Shown: positions 11,563 to 23,079, counted from the first letter of the stretch. The stretch is 64,000 bases of DNA from Plicaturopsis crispa FD-325 SS-3 (GCA_000827205.1 KN832568.1:478659-542658), one strand, 5' to 3'. Made by a program: numbers and translations. Notes: a model not told the origin generated them from the sequence alone.

Positions 11563-11619
11563 TGTTGTGTCGCGGTGTACTAGCAGTGTAGGCCGGACTA
11601 GCTGGCACCAAGACGTCCT
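11563..11619 (+). repeat. 57-bp exact direct repeat, copy 1
   Basis: Identical over 57 nt to 12428-12484, 865 bp away, starting tgttgtgtcgcgg. It sits 4 bp upstream of the F-box start codon at 11559 on the minus strand, so it lies in that gene's 5' UTR or core promoter. No such block was seen upstream of the second F-box gene. Confidence 0.9.
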
Positions 11620-12427
11620 CCCCGACTCTTGGAACAAGAGAGGGTTGTGTCGGCAAGAAACGTAAAAACGTCTATTGCAGCTCAACCCGTGTGAAGATTA
11701 CATAAGACGCCCCGATGCCTTTCTTTCGTCCTCGCCGTCCTCGTCGTTTGAAAAGTTAATATTGCAGCTTGCTCGTCGTGACTGTACGGCTCCGTGCTCT
11801 GCTTCGTACATGTATACTTGCAAATCACTTCGTTGATCATGGTAGTGCTGTTGCGTCTCGTCGCATTATGCAGCTACAGCTGTATCTCCCTAATGTCACC
11901 GTCACGTCCACACGCATCCCACACAACTCAGGGCAGTGTGTCGCAGTGACCGATTGACCGCTGACTTCGCCAACGGCTGGCTTAAACATCTCTGCATGCT
12001 ACCATGCATACGCAAATTCATCACACGCACAAGGACAAGAACTGCAGACACTGCATTGTAGTCGTACCGGTACGAGACGCATACCTCGTATGACTGCATC
12101 AGTTCGTCCCCGCTCTAATCTCTGTGCATCCGCTAAGTACTTGGTATGCTTCAGGCAAACCTGGCAGCGTACCAGGTTATGATTTGATTGCTCTAGTGAA
12201 AGTACTTGAACGCTTTTGTAGCCCAAATTGTAGGATGACGATGTATACGCTGTGAACAACATCGACAGAAGCTAGACAGAAGGGTGCTGCTACTTAGATG
12301 GCTGGAGTCCGCTGCCTGCATGCAGCAAATACAAATAAAGTACGGGTGTCGGATTGGAAAGCATCGAGATTCGGACACTAGCCAGCGAGAACGAGGAGTC
12401 GGGGATGGGCGCTCGCGCCGCTAACGA

Positions 12428-12484
12428 TGTTGTGTCGCGGTGTACTAGCAGTGTAGGCCGGACTAGCTGGCACCAAGACGTCCT
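12428..12484 (+). repeat. 57-bp exact direct repeat, copy 2
   Basis: Second, identical copy of the block at 11563-11619. Flanking bases differ on both sides. It has no adjacent start codon of its own. Confidence 0.9.
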
Positions 12485-12813
12485 GAGGTGATCGTGTTAA
12501 TGAACGTTAACGTTAATGGAGTGAACTACTAGAGCAGCGTCAAGCCAGTTCATGGGGCGGCCCGCTGGATCCGAGGCAATTCCGAGGCGTTTTAGTACAC
12601 CATATGTATGGTACTTGTACAATACTGGCTACTATGTAGTAGGAGATGGTTTCAGGCTTCAAACTTATATGCAGGCTACGAGGAGAGGCATAAAGAAAAG
12701 ATACAATCAGTGTCTCTGGCGCTGGTGGAACGGCATTCGGACAAGGGTCATTTACAGCCTCACCGTATAAGGCTCCGAGGCATGGTCAGTCGACGATTCT
12801 TGGGACACCACGA

Positions 12814-14700
12814 CTAGGAAAGTTCCACGGCCTGCGAGACATCGAGCAGACCACTAGCAGGCGGAGGCGGTGGCGTAAGCTTCAACCTAGACTTGCGCGA
12901 CACATCCCTCGCGATTCGCTTGGACATCCGCCAATGACGCACCTCGTCCACATTCATATACGCTGCGGTGAGCAGGGGGTCCCGCTCAACGGTGTAGGTG
13001 CCTTCCTCGACAATACGCTTAGCCGCCCAGCTTAACTCATGGGGCCTGTACGGCGCGCGGACGGAAAGGCGGAACATGTGAATGGACGGGCAATGTACCG
13101 CGACACGGGCGGCAGCCCGTGTAAGAGGCTCGTCTAGGGATCGGCGGGCCTTTTCCAGATTGAAAGAGCGGAGGCTCGGTGGAGAGCACCTGCTAAGCGC
13201 CTCTGTGAATTCGTTCTAGTTGGTGAGAGATACGTTAGCAAATAAGACAAAGGTATATCTAGGCGGGGTCCGCTTACAAAAGGAAAAAGCGAGCATCGAG
13301 CATCAATGTCCAGATGTTGAAGCTTGGGACACGCACGTAGGAGTCGCTCCAGCCATTGCCCTATATAAGTATCAGGTGCGTAACTTTCCGTTATGATGAA
13401 GCTGAGCCTTTCCACGTCCGGCAGCATGCGCAGAGCGTCAAACAGCGTCGGAATGCACACAGGGATAGGATGAGTCCACCGAAGGGTTCGGAGGTTCCGA
13501 AACTTCAAAAAGAGTTCGTCAAAGCCACTGAGCTCTCCAACGAAGGCACGGAGATTAGGAAGTTCTGGAATCGTCACCGTGTGCACCTTAGGGGACTCGC
13601 ATAAAGTGAATGTCTCGAGTGTGTTGGCGTGGCGGGCAAGGAAATCCGAGATGTAGTCATAGGTTAGACCTACGGAGTCATCAAAAGGGATGAATTCTCC
13701 AAGGGTAAGATGACGCAGAGATGGCCAGTAGGCCTCAGAGAGTGGTGCGAGGTCGAATATAGAGTAAAGGGGGGAGGTTCCGTCGATAATCAACGTGCGT
13801 AGGTTTGGGCTCCTTTTGAGGAGCATGTCCCAACAACTAAGGGGGATTGTTTTCATGACACCTAAGCCAACATCCGGCAAGCCTAGGTATCCACCGTCAG
13901 CGAAGATACAAATATAGGATCGTCCTCACTCACGAAAGTACTTGACGAACAAGCCAAAGCCTATCAGTGCATCGAAATCGAACAGCTGCACAAAATTGGG
14001 TGAGTCATGGATCTAGATGTCACAGCCTGGGACCATTTGGCGTACGCTGCTGCACGAATCCAGACCATTCTTCCCAACACTAGTCATCACCGTGCGCAAG
14101 TTAGGACACCTGCACAAAGTGTCAGCATCGACCAGCGAACGAGTAAATGCAGAACATGCCCTTCGCGCAGCGCCGTCCACACGAAACGCGGCGTTTCCAG
14201 ACCATCCCAGCGGAATTCATCCAACGCCTGTAGGTGGCCTCGCTGTGCCAGCGCCTTGATCAGCGCGGCAACGTGACACTCGATCCGCATCGCGTCGGCG
14301 TCGGGCATGCGCGAGCATACAGCCGTGATATCGCTGTTGGGGCGCACGACGAGCTTGCGGATGTGTCGAGCGAGGTCTGGGCGCGCACGCAGCAAGTAGG
14401 CAAGCACCTCGAAGCAACGCCGTGTCGACTTCAGGTCTACACATTCGTATAGCTCCGGGAGCAGCAGCATGGAGAATCTGCGGCACTGAAAAGACGCTTC
14501 GTATATCAGCCATTCACGCTATCAAAAGGCCTGCGACGTACTGTAAGGCTTAGACTGAGAATGGCTGTGGCGTCTGGGGTGTTCTGAGCGATGTCGTGGA
14601 ATATGTCTTGGGGAAGGACGTCGAGAGCTGATTTGTCTCGCATTTCGGTCTTTCTATATATCCGTTGGAAACCAAATCGCGAGGCACGGTTGAAACCCAT
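12814..14700 (-). CDS. F-box/LRR-like protein, copy 2
   Basis: Start at 14700 (MGFNRASRFGFQRIYRKTEM), F-box core LDVLPQDIFHDIAQNTPDAT. After an intron come CRRFSMLLLPELYECVDLKS and the same order of segments as copy 1 (CPNLRTVMTSVG, LFDFDALIGFGLFVKYF, CWDMLLKRSPNLRTLIIDG, CPKLQHLDIDARC). A clear intron (GTAAGC...ACTAG, about 13217-13280) precedes the last exon NEFTEALSRCSPPSLRSFNL, which ends at the stop at 12814. Predicted SCF substrate receptor. Copies 1 and 2 are tandem on the same strand and clearly related but diverged, so this duplication is older than the one at 0.5-9.6 kb. Confidence 0.72.
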
Positions 14701-15253
14701 TCTCGTTGTCTTGTAGTAGTTCAGCGCTGAAGCACCGCTGAAGGGTATCCCGCACTCGCTGGCAACGGCTGGAGATGTCTTGAGGTGCTGTGTGAAAGAA
14801 CTGCGCGACGAGAACGACCGACGACAAGAAGGTTGTATCCTTCAAGCTGTAAGTCTCCTGTGCAAATCCAGTGCAGCATTGACAGGGCGCGGGCACATGA
14901 GGGAGTCGATCCGCATGCGGTAGTCGCAGGGCAGTGCAACTTAGCGCCCACAAACGCAGAAGCACCTGTGACTCCCACACAACTGAGCTGATTAGCCTTG
15001 CTAATGTGTCCCTATTGCATGGCTAAGTCGCCGCGTTCGCAGCAATCCGACGACTGGTCTATATCTTTTCCAGGTGCGCAGAAGCAAAAAGGGTCAGAAC
15101 TTTCAACTATTTACATTCACCGCAACATCACGACGTCCTCGAAAAGCCTTGATACTGTCTCAATGTCTGTCAATGAAGTTATAACAGTGCAAGATCTAGT
15201 ACACACGTGCATGCGAATAAGTTATGTGGTCGTTGTCGTGGCGCGGGGCCAAA
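14701..15253. other. Intergenic, nothing recognised
   Basis: Upstream region of F-box copy 2 and downstream region of the phosphatase gene. Only short, unsupported frames. Confidence 0.6.
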
Positions 15254-16914
15254 TCAATGCCACGCCGAAAAGTCGCCTTCAATTTCCTGTGTCGTGTCTG
15301 CTAACACGACGGTGCGGTCGAGGTACACGGCACGGACAAGCTCGCGCTCCGTCCATATCGTAGCAGGGGCTGGTGCGTCTGTCTTCTGCACGTCCGGCGC
15401 CGACGAGACGGGGGTGAGCGTGTACTCGATGGAGAGCGCGGAGAGGGCGCCGCCATAGGCGTGCGATATGCCTGGGCCGTGCATGAGTGGATGAGCAGCG
15501 GTATATGATGTGGAGGCCCGTACCCGTATCAATGACCAATATCCTTCCGTCGCACCTCGACACGATTTCCTAAGCGCTGCATTAGCCCCTTCTGAATCCC
15601 ATTCGTTGCACGGGAAATATCACCTTGAAATCGGGTGTGTGTCCCATGACCATTCTGCGTACGCCGGTGCGCTCCAGCACCTCCCCGACCTCCCTGCATA
15701 CGTCCTCTTCCGAACCCAGCGCCCATCCGCGATACCACACAGGCCCAATACCTCCCATAAGTCCAGCCTCCGCCTCAGTTGTGCCAGGCGGCAGACCGGG
15801 GTAGGGCGCGGGCGGATGCGGTGGTGGGAACTGTGCGCGATGCTGCAGCTTGTCGAGGAGGGACGCGGCAAGTGTGTTGATGGCGCTCGGGAAGGGCGTC
15901 AGGTCCGGGTACGCAGGGGAGAGGCCGCCGTGCACGAATGATATGGCGCTGTGCGAAAGTGCGCTGGAGGAAGCGGAAGAAGAGGGGTAGGGCGCGTTGA
16001 CGGGCCCTAAGGAGGGATGTAGGGGGACGCGTGAGGCGGTGCTGTAGTTTGCAGCCCACGCACGGCCGATGCGGCCTGTCGCGAGTTCCTCCTGGCGCGC
16101 AGTGACCGACCCGAACGTCTTGATCTCGGAGGGATACACGTATCTTCGGCGGAGTTAGGCGTGCGTCGTGCTTGAGTGCTGGGACTCACCTCCAATCGCC
16201 TGGCAATTCTCTTAAGTGTCAATGTGTGTGGAAGAATGTGTGTAAGGCGTACCGATTGCATTCATCCATTCGTGGTTTCCGAGGTGAGAGACAACGGTAC
16301 CACCGACAGCATGCGCTTGGTCGCGGAGCGTCTCCATGTATTCAAAGAGGGGGATGGTGTCGTCGCCTCTGGATGATCATCGTCAGCGCTGCATGCGAAA
16401 TTAAAGATCGTGGGTGTAGAAAACATGTTAAGTGCAATGAAGCGGGTCCATACACGCTGGTTCATGCCTTGGCTCATTCGGACCGTTGTTCTCTCAGGCT
16501 ATTTCATTTGGCCTCGAGCGTCTACACGGCTACCCACACAAGAGGGTGCATATACCCAACATGCAAACGAGTGCAATCGACCAAAAACGCGTACCTGTCG
16601 ATAATATCGCCCGTCTGGACGAACGTGTCGATGTCACCGCTCCAGCGGCCCTGCTCGTCCGTAACGCCAGCCATCCTGAGCACCGTTTGGGCATTGGGCA
16701 AGTCTCCGTGTAAATCTCCGACCGCGACTAGACGGTGCGAGAAACTTGGCGTGTGCGTTTGCGTGTGTACTGCGTCATGCTTTGTCCACGCTGCGAGCGG
16801 AAGCTGGGCTCGGAGTGAAGCAGCGTATGCGAAAATCGATGTCGACTGGAAGTAAAACGACAGAGAAAGCACGACCACAGACAGTAGACCGACCATAATT
16901 TGCGTGCGTCCCAT
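15254..16914 (-). CDS. Calcineurin-like metallophosphatase (Shewanella-like type), membrane-anchored
   Basis: Six exons: 16595-16914, 16253-16368, 16190-16199, 15624-16143, 15524-15569, 15254-15471; 409 aa. An N-terminal hydrophobic segment (IMVGLLSVVVLSLSFYF) suggests a signal anchor. Metal-binding motifs are in the family order: GDLHGD, GDIIDR, GNHEW, and the distal FVHGG and MGHTP. This is the plan of PPP-superfamily Ser/Thr phosphatases, closest to the bacterial-like SLP group. The third exon is only 10 nt and supplies most of GDW-R, so that the chain reads GNHEWMNAIGDWRYVYP; without it the frame breaks. Substrate unknown. It diverges from the eIF5 gene across a shared upstream region. 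Confidence 0.85.
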
Positions 16915-17343
16915 CGCCGTCGTCGACGTTCTCCAGAAACCAGTTCCACTCGAGAGCCGTCGCAGGCGCTGGCGGTACGGATCCGCCACGTGGCGATCCA
17001 TTATTTTTGGGATGCCGGGGGGTCCCGGCAAAACCCGGCCAGGTAGAAACCTGCAACGTCCTCGGCTTGTCTCCTTCACCGCAACCACCACCATCGCATT
17101 CTCCAAAAAGTTTTCGAAACCGCCCTTTGTGCTCGCTGTCCACGATTCCGTCTCCCCGCTCCCCCAATACCCTCTTGCCCATCTTCTGTCCAGGCAGAGG
17201 ATTCATGCTTCGACCTCCAATCGCTATACCAAAGCATAAAGTTCGCGTCTATCCCCTTACCAGTCTTGTAAGCCGCTCCTGCCCGTCCTTTGACAGAAAA
17301 ACTGTGCTGACATGTATGCAGCGCTGAAATCACATCGCCCAGC
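16915..17343. promoter_or_regulatory. Divergent promoter region, phosphatase / eIF5
   Basis: A 430-bp spacer between start codons on opposite strands. It includes a likely 5' UTR intron for the eIF5 gene at 17268-17321 (GTAAGC donor, CTGAC branch, TATGCAG acceptor), ending 22 bp before the ATG. No TATA box is obvious. Confidence 0.5.
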
Positions 17344-18624
17344 ATGGCCTCATCCGCAGGAGTCGTCAACATCCGACGTGATGTCGATGATAAATTCTAC
17401 CGCTACCGCATGCCGGTCCTGCTTACTAAAATCGAGGGCAAGGGCAACGGCATCAAGACCGTCATCCCGAACATGGCCGACGTCGCCCGCGCCCTCTCCC
17501 GCCCGCCCACCTACCCCACGAAATTCTTCGGCTGCGAGCTCGGCGCGCAGACCTCCGTCGACGAGAAGAACGACAGGTACATCGTGAACGGCGCGCACGA
17601 TGCGGCGCGCCTGCGCGAGCTGCTCGATGGGTTCATCGAGAAGTTCGTGCTGTGCCGCGCGTGCAAGAATCCGGAGACGGACCTTGTGGTGACGACGAAG
17701 AACCGCCACGAGGATATCGTACGCGACTGCAAGGCGTGCGGCGAGCTCACCGGCGTCGATATGCGGCACAAGCTCACGACCTTCATCCTGAAGAACCCGC
17801 CGAAGAACGCGAAGAAGGGGAAGAAGAAGGGCGGCAACGGTGAGGCCAACAACGGCAACGGCGACGAGGGGGCGGAGGACGACGGAGGCGGGAGCGACGA
17901 CGAGCTGACTCAGCGCATCAAGGCTGAGGCGGCGGAGCTCAACACGGACGCTGCGCTCGCGAAGGAGGACTGGTCCGTCGACACCTCCGAGGAGGCTGTG
18001 CGCGCGCGTGTGAAAGCCCTCGAGGGCAGTATGGCTGCGGCCGTCCTCGCGGGCGACGACGAGGGCGGCGACGACGACGACGGTGCGGACGGCCCGTATG
18101 GTGTCCTCGGTGTGTGGATCGAGGAGAACCGCGCGGACGCGGGCGCCGTGCAGGTGTACAAGAAGGCGCAGGAGCTCGGCATCGAGAAGAAGCACAAGAC
18201 CGTCCTCGTGCTCATCCAGGCGCTGTTCGACACCAACGTCGTAGCGCAGATCCCGACGTATGCCCCGTTGCTCGTCAAGGTACGCATCTCAATCAATTCT
18301 TGTTCGTCACGGTTAGAGCTGACGACGTGTGTGTGCATGTAGATGGTAACGTCCGAGAAACACCAAAAGGCGCTGCTGGGAGGCGTCGAACGCCTCGTCG
18401 GTATCGCGCACCCCGAGCTCGTGCCGGCCGTGCCGAAGATCCTCATGGCGCTGTACCAAGTCGGTGTCCTAGACGAGGAGGTCGTGACGCAGTGGGGCAC
18501 GCACGTCAGCAAAAAGTACGTGGACAAGGATATCAGCAAGCGGGTAAGGAAGGCTAGCGAGCCGTTCTTGAAGTGGCTGGAAGAGGCGGACGATGATGAT
18601 GACGACGAGGATGAGGAGGATTGA
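17344..18624 (+). CDS. TIF5: Translation initiation factor eIF5
   Basis: Exons 17344-18279 and 18343-18624 give 405 aa, the usual length. The N-terminal GTPase-activating domain begins [22 protein letters not shown], including the conserved Arg that stimulates GTP hydrolysis by eIF2. A four-Cys zinc finger follows ([11 protein letters not shown] ... CKACGE), then a Lys-rich linker and an acidic linker. The C-terminal W2/HEAT domain (residues about 250-400) ends in an acidic tail [16 protein letters not shown], the usual contact for eIF2-beta and eIF3. The single intron is 63 bp. Cytoplasmic, part of the 43S/48S initiation complex. Confidence 0.96.
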
Positions 18625-18861
18625 ATGGTTGGTGTTCGGTAATGGGTCATTTAGTCTGGATATCTCGAAACATGTTTGCGCATCACTGGAATATCTCTTA
18701 TCTTCATCAACTTCAGAGACCGGGATAGTGAAGCTTGGGGTCGGGTATGTGGACAGTTTCATCGCGCCCGTCGGTCGTGCCGTGTAAACAACTTAAACCC
18801 GTACGCGCGCGTTGACGACGAACCCTGCACGCCGACTTCCAGTGTCCATCACACCCAACGG

Positions 18862-19125
18862 TATAGATTGCACATTAGATTGATATATATATTGCCGTAA
18901 GTACGTAGCACCGTGAGCTGTGAGCTGAAACCAAAATGCAAATGCTCGTTAGTAAATGGCCGACCCCCACGCAAGATCCGCCGCGCGTGTCCAGCGACCC
19001 CAACAGAATAGATTGCACATTAGATTGTTATATATTGCGGTAAGTAGCCCTAGCACTGTGAGTTCAAACCAAAACCAAAATGCGATAGTGTTAGTAAATG
19101 GCCCCCCACGCAAGATCCTACAAAA
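18862..19125 (+). repeat. Imperfect tandem repeat, about 145-bp unit, two copies
   Basis: The block atagattgcacattagattg...tatat...taagta...accaaaatg...gttagtaaatggcc...acgcaagatcc occurs from about 18862 and again from about 19009. The copies differ by short indels. It lies downstream of both convergent neighbours (eIF5 plus, prion-like protein minus). No coding content. Confidence 0.8.
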
Positions 19126-19240
19126 TTCCCTTACCCCTCCTACCCCCCTCCCTCCTACTCCCCCTCCCCTACCCCTACCCTTACCCCTCCCCTCCCCTCC
19201 CCTTACCCACATCCACAGAGCCCCTACCCATATAGACCCC
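19126..19240 (-). other. C-rich/G-rich tract with G-quadruplex potential
   Basis: On the plus strand this is almost pure C/T with many CCCC and CCCTACCC runs. On the minus strand it reads (T)AGGGG and GGTAAGGG repeats immediately after the stop codon of the minus-strand gene, so it would sit in that 3' UTR. Several runs of three or more G within short distances fit the G-quadruplex pattern, and some units resemble degenerate telomere repeats. Confidence 0.65.
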
Positions 19241-21412
19241 CTACCCACGCGTCCACCCAGTGCCCATCGTCCCCCCGCCGGGCGTCGACGAGGTGTGCGT
19301 CGACCAGAAGGAGTCGTACGTCAGCGATGTGGTGGGGAATGTCCATGCGCTGTGGGGTTGGCCGTGGGTCTGATGTGCACTGTGGGCTTGGGCACTGTGG
19401 GCTTGCGCACTCTGCCCTTGCGCACCGTGGGGCTGCCCTAGTACACCATGGGATTGCGCACCGTGAGGCTGAGCTTGCGCACCGTGGGGTTGGAGCGGCG
19501 GTTGGAGCGCGAACTGCCCCTGAAACGCCTGCCCCTGCCCCTGCGCGCCACCGAACGAGCCCTCGAGGAAGCCGCCGAAGGGTGGGGGCGCGTTTGCTCT
19601 GAATACGCTGCTGAATGTGGATTGGGAGGAGGAGGATGGGAAGGAGGAGGAGGAGGATGGTGGTGGGAAGGAGGAGGAGGAGGGCGGGAAGGAGGGTTGG
19701 GCGGTTGCGAAGGATGGTTGGCTACCGCCATAGGGTGGCTGGCCATTACCATAAGACGACGGGCCGAAAGACGAGGGGCCATTGCTTGGGTACGGCTGTC
19801 CACCCCCAAACGTCGGCTGCCCATTCCCGAACGACGACTGTCCACTCCCATAAGACGGCTGTCCATTTCCATAAGACGATTGCCCATTGCCTGTATACGG
19901 CTGCCCGAACTGGCCGCCACCAGGATACGAGGAACCAAGCAAGCCATGGCCTATGCCTCCGAAATTCTGGCTCGACGATGACGATGAAGACGCCTCTGCT
20001 GACCGACTACCGCCCAAAGAGGATTGCGACTGGCTACCGCCCAAGGAAGACTGCGTACCGATTCCGTCGAGCTGCGGGTCGATGTTTGGATCTGTATTGG
20101 GTTGGGTGGTGTTCGTGCCTGCATGAGGGTGGGTGCTGGTCGCGTTAGGCTGAGAGCTGCTCGCGTTCGACGGAGAGCCGTTCGCGTTCGGCTGGGTGCC
20201 GTTCGCATTCGGCTGTGAGTTGGCAATCGGCTGGGTGCTGGGCGCATTGGGCTGAGAGCTGGTCAAGTTGGGCTGGGTGCTGGTCGTATTCGGTTGGGAA
20301 TTGGTCACGTCCGTCTGAGAGCTGCTCGCATTCGGCTGGGCACTACTCGAGCTCGTCTGGCCAACATTCGCGTTCACGTTCTGCGAGTCTGTACCGGGCG
20401 GTTGGGCGGCATCCGAGCCCGCATTGCTATCCAGCCCGTTGCTGGTACCACCAAGCCCGTTACTGGTACCACCACACCCCTTCTCTGGGCCACCATTGCC
20501 ATTACCACCGTTTCCAACGGTCGAAGTAGGCCCCCCGAAATCAAATGTATAATTCGACGGCGTGCGTGCACTAGACACAGGTGCGGGTGCGGACGTCACA
20601 GTAGAGGTAGAAGTAGTCGTTGCAGCAGTGATATGTGATGCAGTAGGGGTATGTGACGCTGTGTGCGATGCCGGCGCCTGATTCCACACCTCCGCCGTTG
20701 TCTGCGATTGCGGCGGCACGAGGCGGAATGTGTGCAGGCCAGGAATCTCGCCCTCGCGCACCATGTCAGCGGCCTCGAATCGCGAGCTCGTGGCGGGTGC
20801 CCACGTGTGCTTATCTGCTAGATCCTTGTGCACAGTCTCGTTCGCGTTCGTTCTCCGTTGGTCTGCGCTCGTTGAGGGTGCAGCTACATTAGCAGAAGAG
20901 ATCTTTTCGGATCCATTGGGAAGAACGATCCTATCACTGGCGATAGGTGCCCTAGTCGGGAGAAGCAGAGGTCCGGATGGAGGGTGCTGGCGCGGATGTC
21001 TTTGCGAATGGTGGAAATACAGGTTCTCCACCTCGTACAGATTTTGTTTTTGCTTTCATCCACACTGCACTTGAGTACGAGAAATGTGAAATGCGGACGG
21101 TGGAGAAGAAAGCGCACCCAGCCGTGTTCGACCTTTAGCCGCGCATACTGCAGCCGCAGCTGCAACTGCCTCGATAACTGCCACAATATGCGTTAAGAGT
21201 AAGTTCGCAGTGTACGGGTTTTTGAAGGAAGGGGTGGTGCGTACGTGGTTTGCTTTAGCGCGCTCGAGGGTCTGTTTTCTGCGGCGCTGGTCTGCGGATT
21301 CGTGGTGTGGCTCCGCCGAGCTCGAGACTCGTACCGCATTATTATTAGTCGAGTCGGTCTTACTGGACTCGTCTGCCGTCGCCTGGCCACGGATTACATA
21401 GCCCTGTCTCAT
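19241..21412 (-). CDS. Prion-like Gln/Asn/Ser/Gly-rich protein with N-terminal coiled-coil
   Basis: Exons 21245-21412, 21118-21177 and 19241-21052 join in phase to about 679 aa. The N-terminal part is charged and helical (RRRKQTLERAKANH, then LQLRLQYARLKVEHGW, then QKQNLYEVENLYFHH) and is likely coiled-coil. A short conserved-looking patch follows (RFEAADMVREGEIPGLHTFR). The rest is low complexity: an Asn/Ser/Gln/Thr tract (QPNANG type), then a Gly/Tyr/Gln repeat (SYGNGQ type), then a Ser/Pro/Phe tract and a His/Ala/Gln tract. The C-terminal stub is LTYDSFWSTHTSS. Function unknown. The composition resembles phase-separating RNA-binding protein tails, but no RNA-binding domain is seen. Confidence 0.75.
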
Positions 21413-21761
21413 CGATGGATGAAATAATGGGAACAGGTCAAGGAATTTGGGTAACGACGCTCGATGCGGACTCGGAGTCGACAAGATATTTTGCAAGGGC
21501 GGGTGCGTGGCGTCGGAAATCGGAGGTGCATAACGTGACAGGTGGCGACGCTACACGTGATCTGCGCACGGACCACAAGCGGGTATTTCGACAGCTTTAT
21601 TTTCTTAAGTAGCACCGTTGGTAAGTAAATACTGTACTTTATGTTTGCAAGACCGAACATATAAATTAGATAATGTATACCGATGTCTAGACAGTAGATG
21701 CATGCATAGTCGAGTAGCCACAAGGTCCATAAGCGAAGAACGGTTATAACTATAGCACCGG
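21413..21761. other. Intergenic, nothing recognised
   Basis: Between the start of the prion-like gene and the stop of the kinase gene, both on the minus strand. AT-richer than its neighbours; no splice-supported frame. Confidence 0.6.
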
Positions 21762-23079
21762 TCATGTCAAGCTTCGTAGTACCCCGTCCGTCAACTTGAT
21801 CACCTATCAAAACGTTACCAATTCAACGCCGATTTTTCGCACAGCAGGGGCAAAGAGACTGACCTGGTGGATATCCGGCCGCTCCTTCGGGTCGACCTTA
21901 AGCATCGCGTCAATGAGATTCTGCAGGCCCTGCGAGTACGCGGACGCGGGCTGCTTGTACCGCGCGTTCAGCACGGCCATGGCTATGGACCCCCCTTGCT
22001 CCGTTGTCTGCGTGTTCTCGAACGGCGAGTGCGAGTACGCGAGCGCGAAGAGCGTGCAGCCGAGGGACTGTGCGAGCGTTTCATTAAGTAGTAGACTAAC
22101 TTGAAGGAAGGCAGACACGTACCCAGATGTCAACCTTCTCATCGAGCGTGGTGCCCGTCTTTACGTCGAACAGCTCTGGTGCGCGGTACGCCATCGTACT
22201 CTGCTCCGCCGCCATATCCTGCGCCGGTGTATGAGTTGCAGAAGCAGAAACGGTTTCGCAACATAAAGGACTACACGGTACCTGCTGCTCGAGCGCCTCG
22301 AACCGATTGCGCACCTCCACGCGCGCGCGCACGGTGCTCCCAAAGTCCATCAGTATAGGCCGCCCGTCGTCCGATATCATCACGTTCCTTTACACACCGA
22401 CACACCGTCACTACCACCATCAATGACGCAGCGAACAGCGCAGCACGTACCCAGGTTTCAAATCGCGGTGCGCGTACGGCACGAGCTCGCCCTCGCCCTC
22501 ACCTCCCTCTCCGCCTTCTCGTTCTGCGCGGTGTAGTTCCTCGTCCCCGTCGAACACCACCTCGCCCTCGCCGTCGTCGGCGGCCATGAGCGGGACGTGC
22601 ACGCTGCTGCCCCCGTTCGGCGCGCCTCCTTGTGTTTTGGAGGCGGCGCGCGACTTGCCGCTCGGAGCGGGCGCGCCGCCGTAGGAGTACCCGCCCTCCG
22701 CGTCGCCGTCCGCTTGCGGGAAGCGCGCGTCGTCGTCGTCGTCGTCCTCCTCATCCTCCTCCTCCTTGGGCTTTGCCTTCCCCCGCGCATCCTTCCCCCG
22801 CGCAGGACCACTTTTCGCCGCAGCCCCAGACCCCGACACGCGATACGTATGCAACGCCCTCACCGCCACACACACCCCCCCAAACAGCCGCACCATCTCG
22901 CGCTCCGCGAACCGCGTGCCGTTCACGACGTGCGTATTGATCGCGTCCTGGAGGTTCCCGCGCGCGTAGAGGGGGAGGAAGAGGTAGACGAGCTGGCCGT
23001 CGCCGGAGGGGTCTTGGGTGACGGCGGAGTCGAGGATGCGGATTATGTTTGGGTGTCTGGGGTTTGGGTGGGGTTGGGG

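Larger units (their letters stand above)
11560..12813. other. Intergenic region between the F-box paralogues
   Basis: No supported gene. It holds a perfect 57-bp direct repeat (11563-11619 and 12428-12484) just upstream of the first F-box gene, and a short palindromic run (aacgttaacgtt) near 12508. Open frames here (such as 12552-12817) have no coding features or splice support. Confidence 0.6.

Noticed and set aside
15582-15941. Forward ORF (143 aa) over the phosphatase region
   Set aside because: Shadow of the minus-strand phosphatase exon carrying FVHGG and MGHTP.
17350-18195. 281-aa minus-strand ORF opposite eIF5
   Set aside because: Antisense shadow of a GC-rich conserved gene; eIF5 motifs on the plus strand are unmistakable.
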